A DNA stretch of 13,709 nt from DASSFZ01 sp036514635. Its GTDB lineage: Bacteria; Chloroflexota; Anaerolineae; Fen-1058. Shown here piece after piece: positions 1 through 6,344 of the stretch. The notes beneath the pieces were generated by a model. It had not been told where the DNA came from. It worked only from the letters and a program-made list of their open reading frames with translations, and did no database searches. Positions within the stretch are counted from its first letter, which is position 1, and each line of letters opens with the position of its first letter. Where the stretch lies: positions 1 to 13,709 of the forward strand of contig DATBWU010000390.1 of assembly GCA_036514635.1 (NCBI GenBank), read 5' to 3'. The translations under genes were made by a program, and so were the position numbers.

Positions 1-1
1 T

Positions 2-133
2 CTGAACGCGCTCGTGTTGTGGGCGGGCGCAATCGTAATGGCCCTGCTGATCCGCGATCCGCGCAGGCGCGCAGCGGCGATCCCGGCGCACGAGCCGTCG
101 ACGCCGCAGTGGCCGGCAGGGGGAGGACAGTAG
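2..133 (+). CDS. C-terminal end of a membrane protein (partial, 5' end outside window)
   Basis: Reading frame 2 is open from the left edge to a TAG at 131-133 and gives 43 residues. It begins LNALVLWAGAIVMALLIRD, which reads as the end of a final transmembrane helix. The next residues are RRR and a Pro-rich hydrophilic tail, so a cytoplasmic C terminus following the positive-inside rule is likely. This is typical of the last helix of a multi-pass transporter or permease, but the family cannot be named from so short a piece. A strong hairpin follows 30 bases after the stop, which supports this as a true gene end. The longer overlapping frame that starts at 19 is compositionally Arg/Gly-rich and is not favoured. 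Confidence 0.6.
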   Translation: MNALVLWAGAIVMALLIRDPRRRAAAIPAHEPSTPQWPAGGGQ

Positions 134-163
134 CTCTCACCCTAACCCCCGGCGCTTTGCGCC

Positions 164-210
164 ACCCCCTTCCCCTCTCCCGGACTTTGTTCGGGAGAGG
201 GGAAGGGGGT
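164..210. terminator. Strong bidirectional hairpin between convergent genes
   Basis: The arms 164-182 and 192-210 are perfectly complementary over 19 bp, with a 9-base loop (gactttgtt). Weaker outer arms at 136-150 and 212-226 pair with a few mismatches, so the whole block can fold as one long hairpin. It lies between the stop of the plus-strand gene (133) and the stop of the minus-strand acyltransferase (229), where a shared terminator is expected. There is no U-tract, so it may work as a dispersed C-rich/G-rich repeat or mRNA end stabiliser rather than a classical intrinsic terminator. Confidence 0.6.
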
Positions 211-228
211 TGGGGGATGGGGTGAGGG

Positions 229-1389
229 TCAGACCGGCATCTCGTAGGCGCGATACCGCTTGATAATTCGCCCGCCGATATTCTCGATGCCGCGCCACAT
301 CAGGTCGTTCGTTTCCAGCACCCAGCCGCACTCCGCTTTGTGAAGCCCCTTGGGCAGCGCGTAACGCGCGATCTCCATGTACAGCATCGCCTCGATACCC
401 TGCTTGCGATACTTCTCCAGCACGCCGAGCAACACCACGCGCAGCGTGTCGATCTCGCGGCGCACTTTCCAGTGATAGAGTAGCTTCAGCAGCGTCCACC
501 ATTCGGGCACGCCGGGTCGGGGATAGGCTTTGCGCAGCGGAATGTTCAGATCGGGCAGGCACAGCGCCATCCCCACCGGCTCACCGTTCGCTTCGGCGAT
601 GATGACGATGTCGGGATCGACGAACTGCTTCAGGTTGTGCCCCAGGTAGTCGATCTCGGCCTCGGTCATCGGGATGTTGCCCCAGTTCTTCTCCCACGCC
701 TGCCCGTATAACTTCTTGATGATCTCCACTTCCTGGTCGAAGTTCTTCATGTTGGCCCGGCGCAGCGTGATCTTGCTGCGCTCGCGCAGCTTCCGCGTGA
801 CGCGCACCAGGCGCGGGTCCATCGCCTTCTCGGCGTCCGGCAGCTTGCCCACGTCGACGAATAGCTGGAACAGGTCCATCGCTTTGACGAAGCCGAAGCG
901 CTCGATGAAGTCTTTGTAGTAAGGCGGATTGTAAGTCATCAGGATGCACGGCGGCATGTCGAAGCCTTCGACCAACAGGCCGAACTCTTCGTTGACGGAG
1001 TAGTTGGCCGGGCCGCGAATCGCCGCCTTGCCCTTGCTTTTCACCCAATCGCGCGCCGTCGTCAGCAGGCGCTCGGCCACGGCGTAGTCATTCACGCACT
1101 CGAACAACCCGAAGAAGCCGATGTTCTCGTTGTGTATTTCGTTGTGACGATTGTTGAGGATCGCGGCGATGGTGCCGACAGTCTGCCCGTTGCGCTTCGC
1201 CAGGAACAGCGCGACTTCGCTGTGCTGGTAGAAGGGATGCTGGGTCTTATCCAGGAAGACCTGCCGCTCGCTGATCAAAGGCGGAACCCAGTACGGGTTG
1301 CCCTTGTAGGGGACCCATTGGAAGTAGATCAACTCGGTGCGCTGCTGCGGCGTGACGGCCTCGACGATGTCGATCGGCGATGAGGACAT
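229..1389 (-). CDS. GNAT-superfamily N-acyltransferase-like protein, 386 aa
   Basis: The start at 1387-1389 (MSSSPIDIV) is preceded by a GGGGGAG Shine-Dalgarno and a perfect TATAAT 28 bases upstream of it. The open frame continues further upstream, but that stretch only translates a low-complexity repeat. The protein looks like two GNAT-like halves. The N-terminal half (about 10-180) has NPYWVPPLISE, the core strand VGTIAAILNNR (71-81) and RGPANYSVNEEFGLLVEGFD (125-144). The C-terminal half has IIAEANGEPVGMALCLPDLN (263-282) and the acyl-CoA-loop-like GVLEKYRKQGIEAMLY (322-337). Soluble; no signal peptide. Family members are generally annotated as uncharacterised acyltransferases, and the substrate cannot be read from the sequence. 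It is transcribed alone. Confidence 0.75.
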   Translation of the reverse strand: MSSSPIDIVEAVTPQQRTELIYFQWVPYKGNPYWVPPLISERQVFLDKTQHPFYQHSEVALFLAKRNGQTVGTIAAILNNRHNEIHNENIGFFGLFECVNDYAVAERLLTTARDWVKSKGKAAIRGPANYSVNEEFGLLVEGFDMPPCILMTYNPPYYKDFIERFGFVKAMDLFQLFVDVGKLPDAEKAMDPRLVRVTRKLRERSKITLRRANMKNFDQEVEIIKKLYGQAWEKNWGNIPMTEAEIDYLGHNLKQFVDPDIVIIAEANGEPVGMALCLPDLNIPLRKAYPRPGVPEWWTLLKLLYHWKVRREIDTLRVVLLGVLEKYRKQGIEAMLYMEIARYALPKGLHKAECGWVLETNDLMWRGIENIGGRIIKRYRAYEMPV

Positions 1390-1416
1390 GAAGGTTCTCC
1401 CCCGGGGAATGCGGCG

Positions 1417-1444
1417 ATTATAAGTCTGCCAGGGCAGAATGCAA
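1417..1444 (-). promoter_or_regulatory. Sigma70-like promoter of the GNAT gene, with palindrome in the spacer
   Basis: On the minus strand the -10 is a perfect TATAAT (1417-1422) and the -35 is TTGCAT (1439-1444), with 16 bases between. The predicted start near 1410 leaves a leader of about 20 bases that holds the GGGGGAG ribosome site. The spacer contains tctgcc-ag-ggcaga (1425-1438), a 6-bp inverted repeat that could be an operator. Confidence 0.6.
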
Positions 1445-1456
1445 AACTTTGCCCGA

Positions 1457-1670
1457 ACCGCGAAGGCGCGAGGAACGCTGAGCAAGAGGCAAGAGGCAGG
1501 TTGCAAGAGGCAAGAAGCGAGAGGCAAGGAAGGGAATCCGTTTACGGGAGCACTGCACCCGCCGAAGGCGTGTGTTCGTTGCCCATCCGTTGCCTCGGCT
1601 CACCTTCCTGAAACCCATGAAGAGCGTTGCCCTATTCGTGTAGACGGGAGCACTGCACCGCATGTGTTCG
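1457..1670. repeat. Intergenic low-complexity and dispersed repeats
   Basis: This stretch holds no convincing gene. It contains accgcgaaggcgcga (1457-1471, recurring at 12726-12740), a run of imperfect aagaggc tandem units (about 1483-1530), and two direct copies of acgggagcactgcacc (1544-1559 and 1644-1659). The second copy is followed by gcatgtgt. Related motifs recur at 8421-8467. These look like mobile or expandable intergenic repeats. No intrinsic terminator for the subtilase gene was recognised here. Confidence 0.6.
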
Positions 1671-1702
1671 TGGATCAACTCGTCTGGCCGCACGGAGGCC
1701 GC

Positions 1703-3667
1703 TTACGGATACAGTTGGACGATGTAATCCGGCTCGGCGAATTCCACGTTGGGCAGCGCGCGGAGTTGATCGACGAGCGTCCATTCCTGCCCGGCCGGCA
1801 CGCTCAAGACCCGGATGCCGAGCGCGCCGATCTCGCCGGCGACGCTCACGCCGCTGAACTTGTCCAGCGCGTCTTGAACGTCGGCGGCGCTGACGGCCGG
1901 CTGGAACTTGATCAGCACGCGGCCGGGAGCGATGTCGGCATTACGCCGGTCAGCCGGTGCGGGCAGCGGTTCGAGCGCGGGCGCGGCGGATGCCATCTCG
2001 GCGGGCAAACTGCTCAGGCCGACCGCCGTGAGCACGTTGATGCGACCCCAGCCGAACTGGATGTCTCTGCCGGCGCTGCCCAGATCGACCGCCGTGGTTT
2101 CGATCGCCGAGCGGACTTGTGCAGCGGTGTAACCGGGATTGCGCGCCCAGATCAGCGCGGCCAACCCGGCCACGTGCGGCGAGGCCTGCGAGGTCCCCGA
2201 TTCGGCGAAATACCCGCCATTCAGGAAGGTGCTATAGATATCGACGCCTGGCGCGGCGATGCTGACGTACGATCCCTGGTTGGAGAAACTGGCCTGCTGA
2301 TCCGAGCCGTTGACGGCGGCGACGGCCATCACGTTGGGATAACTCGCGGAATACGCGGCCGGATAGTTCGGCTGATCGAGCGAGCTACATCCGTTAAACG
2401 TGTAGGTAGCCGGGTCGCCGCAGTTGCCGGCGGCGGCGACTACCAGCCGGCCTTTTGTGTTCACCGCGTACTCGATGACTGAGCGGATCGTCGAAATGTC
2501 GAAGACCGTAGACAGGCTGAGGTTGAGCACCTGCGCGCGATCGGCGGCGTAAGTGATGCCATTCGCCACCGAGGAGGTCGTTCCGGACCCGGAATTATTG
2601 AGAACGCGCACCGGCAACAGCCGCGTGCGCGGCGCGACGCCGACCACACCTTGCCCGTTGATCGCCGCTCCGACGATGCCCGCCACATTGGTGCCGTGCC
2701 CGTTGCCGTCTTCCGGCACGGCATCGTTGTCTATGTAGTCATACCCGGCGACGAGATTCGCGACCAGGTCGGGATGATCGAGATCGGCGCCGGTGTCGAT
2801 GACGGCGACGACGATGCTCGGATCGCCCTGCACGCATTGCTGCCAGGCGTCGTCGGCGTTGATCTGCGTCATGTCTGGCTGGAGACTCGAAACATTTTCG
2901 GTGAAGGCGCCGGATGCACAGTAATTGCGCATCACCGCCGGCAGGTACACCGGCGGACTGCCGATGTACTGGGTCAGCACCACATCGTCGATATACGCGC
3001 CTTCGGTGCGCGTGATGCTCCCGTCGCTGATCCAGACGAAAGCGATCGAGACGCTGGGCTGGCCGGCACGGTTGCTCAGGTCAAACGACTGGTTGACCCA
3101 GCCGTTCGAGTTGCCGGAGACCTCGGTGCCAAAGAATGTCGGTGTGATGGCCGAGCCCCAGAAGAGGAAGTCAAAGTCCAGTTCGCTCGTGAGCTGATAG
3201 GAGAACTTGAGCGTGGCTGAGGTCGCATCGCTCAAGTCGAACGGCCCATAGACCATCCAGTAGAACTCATCGTTGCCGTATCCGCTGCCGCATGGCGGCG
3301 GGGTGGGAGTCGTGCCGCCTTCGATCCACGCGCTCTTCGATCCTGTGCGCGCGCGGCAACTGCTGGCTCCCCAATTGCCGACGGAAACATCCCATCCCGC
3401 GCTGGGGAAAACGCCCTCGAAGCCTTCCGTCGTGAGTGTGACGGTGCCTTGCGCGTCGACGGACTGAACGCGGGCTACAGGCTCGGCTGAAGGTGTCCAG
3501 CCTTCTAGCGTGCGCTGGGCGGCTTGCTCGGACAAAGCGCTGGTCGCTTGGGCCTTATCGGGGTCGGGCGGGTCTTGCGATTGGGCCAGCGCCGCGCCGG
3601 CGAGGACGATCATCAAACCGGAGATCAGCACAACAATTGACAGGTTGAGCCATCGACGTGAAGACAT
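1703..3667 (-). CDS. Secreted subtilisin-like serine protease (S8) with C-terminal propeptide-like domain, 654 aa
   Basis: The start at 3665-3667 (MSSRRW) is chosen over an ATG 18 bases upstream because GGAGG lies 7 bases before it. Residues 1-28 are a signal peptide ending AALA|Q. Residues about 69-234 form a beta-rich, MAM/jelly-roll-like domain (EGFEGVFPSAGW, TEGAYIDDVVL). The linker has YLPAVMRN (241-248). The S8 catalytic domain carries the full triad: Asp291 (VIDTGADLDHPDL), His324 (GNGHGTNVAGI) and Ser493 (SGTSQASPHVAGLAALI), plus oxyanion Asn415. The last 74 residues (581-654: PGRVLIKFQP...LRALPNVEFAEPDYI) match the pattern of the fervidolysin/I9-type propeptide, which is normally N-terminal. 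Probably an exported degradative protease. The catalytic call is secure; the role of the C-terminal domain is inferred. Confidence 0.93.
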   Translation of the reverse strand: MSSRRWLNLSIVVLISGLMIVLAGAALAQSQDPPDPDKAQATSALSEQAAQRTLEGWTPSAEPVARVQSVDAQGTVTLTTEGFEGVFPSAGWDVSVGNWGASSCRARTGSKSAWIEGGTTPTPPPCGSGYGNDEFYWMVYGPFDLSDATSATLKFSYQLTSELDFDFLFWGSAITPTFFGTEVSGNSNGWVNQSFDLSNRAGQPSVSIAFVWISDGSITRTEGAYIDDVVLTQYIGSPPVYLPAVMRNYCASGAFTENVSSLQPDMTQINADDAWQQCVQGDPSIVVAVIDTGADLDHPDLVANLVAGYDYIDNDAVPEDGNGHGTNVAGIVGAAINGQGVVGVAPRTRLLPVRVLNNSGSGTTSSVANGITYAADRAQVLNLSLSTVFDISTIRSVIEYAVNTKGRLVVAAAGNCGDPATYTFNGCSSLDQPNYPAAYSASYPNVMAVAAVNGSDQQASFSNQGSYVSIAAPGVDIYSTFLNGGYFAESGTSQASPHVAGLAALIWARNPGYTAAQVRSAIETTAVDLGSAGRDIQFGWGRINVLTAVGLSSLPAEMASAAPALEPLPAPADRRNADIAPGRVLIKFQPAVSAADVQDALDKFSGVSVAGEIGALGIRVLSVPAGQEWTLVDQLRALPNVEFAEPDYIVQLYP

Positions 3668-3690
3668 GCGGGAGCCTCCGTGCATAAGGT

Positions 3691-3750
3691 GGATCAGCCG
3701 GGTTCACCCGGCTTCCTTCTTTTCAGCCCGGAGTTTGAACTCCGGGCGAT
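3691..3750. repeat. Dispersed double-hairpin repeat, copy 1
   Basis: There are two perfect hairpins: gccgggt-tc-acccggc (3697-3712) and a 10-bp stem with a tg loop (3726-3747), separated by 13 bases. An almost identical copy lies at 8645-8705 in the same orientation, differing by one inserted A in the linker. The architecture is REP-like. It sits in the presumed leader of the subtilase gene, 24 bases before its start codon, and its left-hand end could affect transcript folding. Confidence 0.85.
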
Positions 3751-3884
3751 CACTTCTTTACCACTACCCAGTTGCCGGACACGCGCCCGGTCGGGGCCGC
3801 GCACAAGAACAGCGCGACGAGCAGAACGATCAGCCCGGCGCGCTGCCAAAACCCTCTGGCGTGTTGAACTGTGCGGTGGCCCAT
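3750..3884 (-). CDS. Possible 44-residue single-pass membrane peptide
   Basis: A short frame with ATG at 3882-3884 and TGA at 3750-3752. The translation starts MGHRTVQHARGFWQR, which is basic. A hydrophobic segment AGLIVLLVALFLCAA (16-30) follows, then a tail ending NWVVVKK. From residue 11 onward nearly every third codon position is G or C, as in the neighbouring genes, which favours coding. Against it, the ribosome site is weak (gggtg) and the ORF is short. It lies just downstream of a plausible promoter (3894-3922) and upstream of the subtilase, with the repeat directly after its stop. The function is unknown; it could be a leader peptide, a secreted peptide after signal cleavage, or chance. 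Confidence 0.35.
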   Translation of the reverse strand: MGHRTVQHARGFWQRAGLIVLLVALFLCAAPTGRVSGNWVVVKK

Positions 3885-3893
3885 CACCCGGTC

Positions 3894-3922
3894 ATTTTAT
3901 CCGGCTACCCAACCGGCCACAA
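3894..3922 (-). promoter_or_regulatory. Candidate sigma70-like promoter upstream of the small ORF and subtilase
   Basis: On the minus strand: -35 TTGTGG (3917-3922), a 17-base spacer, and -10 TAAAAT (3894-3899). The spacing is ideal and the -35 weak. The nine-base inverted repeat gtggcccat/atgggccac (3876-3884 and 3922-3930) brackets it. If used, the transcript would cover the 44-codon ORF, the double-hairpin repeat and the subtilase. Confidence 0.35.
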
Positions 3923-3935
3923 TGGGCCACTGGTC

Positions 3936-5729
3936 TTACGGCGCGTCGATACACCTGGCATCGACACGCAGCGCATCTGCACTGCACACGGCATCCAGGC
4001 GATAGCCGGCCGACAGCGCTTCGATGATCGACTGCGCGCCCTGCGGGAGGCGAGCGCCGTCGGCGCTGATCTCAAGGTGGCTCAAACCGCTCGCGCCGAT
4101 GTACGTGATGTTGATCTTGGGCGTGTAGCCTCCCTCGCGCGTTGAGAACGATCGCCACGACGAGTCGGAGCCTGACTGCTCTGGCCCGCGCAGCATGACG
4201 CCGTAGTCAGAGTAGGTGCCATTCTTCCAGGCGCGCACCAGGTTGGTCACGTCGAACGAGTACCAGCCAAAAGCGCCGGACACGATCGCCGCCGAACCGT
4301 ACGCTTCGGCGATGCCCGGCTGTGTGTTCCAGGTGACGGTCGACTCGGCCCAGTTGGAGCTGATGCGGTAGGCCGTGATCGTGCGGCTCCTGCTCGGATA
4401 ATCCCACGATGCGATCATGTACACCTGAAGGACGGCGCTGTTGATCGTCGAGCCGTTCGGGATCGCCGACGTGTCGAACTTGATCAGGCTGCGCACGATC
4501 ATGCCGTCGGGGTTGAGGTAGTCGTCGTACCCGGCCCACATGTCGCCGGTGCTGCCGAAGTTGGTCGCGGGATAGCCCTGCAAGATCACGGCGTCGGCGT
4601 TCGAATAGAACGAGCCGCTGAGCTGCGGCGGCCAGTTATTCTTGACGACCGGCAGATAGACGAATTCGTCATACACGATACTCGATGTCGGCCAGCCCAT
4701 ATCCCGGAACATCGCCAGCGTGACGGGGCCGGGACTGTGCACTGATTCGGCCGTATTGATCGAATACGTCATCAACGCATTCGCCGTGCCGTTGAAGACC
4801 TCGTCGAGATGCGCGTAACTCGATCCCTGGCTCCAGGCGCCCGGCGCGTAGAGTTTCACGTTCCCGCCGTTCGCCGCCACCGCGTTCGCGCCGTTGAAGA
4901 AGACGTTGTTACTGGTGAGCTGCGTCGCCAGGGCTGCGGAAGGATTGGCGAACAAGCCGGTATTGATGAGGCTTTGACCGGAGCCGTTCACGGCGAAGCG
5001 ATCGTAACTCAAAGGGAATCCGGTTCCCAGCCCCCAGCTTCCCTGGCCGCCGGAGACAGTCATCGATCCGAGGAAGCCCAACCCATGCCCCAGCTCGTGC
5101 AGCACCACGCTGACGAAGTCATACTGGCCCGACGGCGTGCTGCCGTCGGTGCCGAAATACCAACTCGAAAAGCCGCTATTGAATTCGGCCGCGATCTCCG
5201 CGTCGACTGGCGAGCCGTCGCCGTCTTCGTCGCTGCCGCCGTTGTTGAGATCACTGCCGCTCAAAGCGTTCGCCAGGGCGACCGGATACCAGGTATTCGA
5301 AACAGGAGCGCCGCTGAAATCCCGGAGGACAGATACCGGGCCAGCAGCACCGAGGATGCTGCCGCCCAGGTTGTTCCACTCGGCCCGCACGTTAATGGTC
5401 ACCGGCGAGTTGATCTGCGTCTCCCACAGGTCGGCAGCAAACTGGAACGCCGCCTGCGCCGATGCATTCCAGGCGCCGACGTACGTCACGACGATGTTAG
5501 CCGTCTTGACGGACTGAACGCCCGACCGCGAGAACTCGGGCGGCGGCTCGACCCGGAAGAAGGAATCGGTTGGTTCGGCGCGCAAAACGACCTGCCGGCC
5601 CGGCATCGATACGACGGCCGGCGTCGCTGTGAGTGCCGACTGTTGGGCCGAGCCGGCAGCGACCGAGTTGAGCAGAAGGATCCCGATAATAAGCAAGCTA
5701 ACGATCTTGAGGCGAATGATTTTGTTCAT
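3936..5729 (-). CDS. Secreted zinc metalloprotease with DNRLRE-type C-terminal domain, 597 aa
   Basis: The start at 5727-5729 (MNKIIRL) has AGGAG 5 bases upstream; an ATG 24 bases earlier has no ribosome site. Residues 1-28 are a signal peptide. Residues about 75-350 form a metalloprotease domain with HELGHGLGFLGS, giving the zinc ligands His211 and His215 and catalytic Glu212. A later SSYAHLDE (His307) and the stretch GPVTLAMFRDMGW are seen in the same family, and His307 is a candidate third ligand. A YLPVVKNN linker (358-365) is followed by a beta-sandwich (372-544) with SLIKFDTSAIPNGSTINSA and WAESTVTWNTQP. That pattern is typical of DNRLRE/CBM96-type domains that bind surface polymers. 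A short C-terminal tail carries two Cys. Probably an exported protease that degrades proteins outside the cell. Confidence 0.88.
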   Translation of the reverse strand: MNKIIRLKIVSLLIIGILLLNSVAAGSAQQSALTATPAVVSMPGRQVVLRAEPTDSFFRVEPPPEFSRSGVQSVKTANIVVTYVGAWNASAQAAFQFAADLWETQINSPVTINVRAEWNNLGGSILGAAGPVSVLRDFSGAPVSNTWYPVALANALSGSDLNNGGSDEDGDGSPVDAEIAAEFNSGFSSWYFGTDGSTPSGQYDFVSVVLHELGHGLGFLGSMTVSGGQGSWGLGTGFPLSYDRFAVNGSGQSLINTGLFANPSAALATQLTSNNVFFNGANAVAANGGNVKLYAPGAWSQGSSYAHLDEVFNGTANALMTYSINTAESVHSPGPVTLAMFRDMGWPTSSIVYDEFVYLPVVKNNWPPQLSGSFYSNADAVILQGYPATNFGSTGDMWAGYDDYLNPDGMIVRSLIKFDTSAIPNGSTINSAVLQVYMIASWDYPSRSRTITAYRISSNWAESTVTWNTQPGIAEAYGSAAIVSGAFGWYSFDVTNLVRAWKNGTYSDYGVMLRGPEQSGSDSSWRSFSTREGGYTPKINITYIGASGLSHLEISADGARLPQGAQSIIEALSAGYRLDAVCSADALRVDARCIDAP

Positions 5730-5845
5730 GCGATCTCCTGAAGAAACAGACATGAGTAACTTTTGCTCGCCGGTCCCGCCATTGTCCTGGCGAGCGGAAG
5801 AATAATTCGGAAGTTTTCCGGTGGGAGATCACGCAGGCGTTTCAC

Positions 5846-6250
5846 CTACGGGATGCACAGCCACGTTCCGGCGTAGATCCGGTTGAGGTCGTAAATGCCG
5901 TTGGCCTGTGCGATCGACCAGGCGCTTACGCCGTACCAGCGCCCGATGCCGAGCAGCGTCTCGCCGCGTGAAACGTAGTGGCTGCGCGCACAATATCCGC
6001 CCGGCGTGTATCCGCTTGACGGAATCCAGAGCCACTGGCCGGCATAGATCACGTTCCAGTTCGGCAGGGCGTTGGCCGTGGCGATTGCGTACGGGCTGAC
6101 GTCGTACAATCGCCCGATTGAGAACACCGTCTGTCCGGGTTGAACGACGTGCCAGAACCCGCCCCATTGCGCCGACGCAGCAGACGCCGCAGCGGGGAAC
6201 ACCAACGACGCAACCAGCACCACCGTCACCACGAGCGACCATCGACGCAT
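5846..6250 (-). CDS. Secreted protein with two LysM domains, 134 aa
   Basis: The start at 6248-6250 has AGGAGG 7 bases upstream. Residues 1-25 are a signal peptide (MRRWSLVVTVVLVASLVFPAAASAA). The mature protein is almost entirely two LysM repeats: 33-77 (HVVQPGQTVFSIGRLYDVSP...GQWLWIP) and 91-134 (HYVSRGETLLGIGRWYGVSA...GTWLCIP). LysM modules bind N-acetylglucosamine-containing glycans such as peptidoglycan or chitin. No catalytic domain is attached, so it may be a cell-wall adaptor. Cys87 and Cys132 could form a disulfide closing the second module. It lies 116 bases upstream of the metalloprotease on the same strand with no terminator seen between them, so the two may be co-transcribed. Confidence 0.9.
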   Translation of the reverse strand: MRRWSLVVTVVLVASLVFPAAASAASAQWGGFWHVVQPGQTVFSIGRLYDVSPYAIATANALPNWNVIYAGQWLWIPSSGYTPGGYCARSHYVSRGETLLGIGRWYGVSAWSIAQANGIYDLNRIYAGTWLCIP

Positions 6251-6344
6251 GTTTCACCTCCTCTTTAGTGTGACTATCTGGTGATTGCACACATCTTGAA
6301 TGCTCGCCGACCGCGCGGGCCTGGAGCACTTGTGGAGATTGAAG

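Noticed and set aside
1439..2482. Long plus-strand open frame (347 codons) across the subtilase gene
   Set aside because: It is antisense to the subtilase catalytic domain, whose motifs are unmistakable; the translation is Arg/Gly/His-rich with no recognisable motif. Such mirror frames are common in GC-rich DNA.
3668..3685. Upstream ATG (3683-3685) as the subtilase start
   Set aside because: No ribosome site precedes it, while the ATG at 3665-3667 has GGAGG at ideal spacing directly before a classic signal peptide.
3458..5522. Shared gacggactgaacgc sequence in the two protease genes
   Set aside because: Only 14 bases, encoding VQSV in both proteins within otherwise unrelated sequence; most likely coincidence or common codon use.
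4809..5741. Plus-strand open frame (310 codons) opposite the metalloprotease
   Set aside because: Antisense to a secreted protease with signal peptide and HExxH motif; Arg-rich composition without domain signatures.
5765..5795. Terminator between the LysM and metalloprotease genes
   Set aside because: gctcgcc/ggcgagc form only a 7-bp stem with a 17-base loop, and on the minus strand it is followed by AAAAG, not a T-tract.
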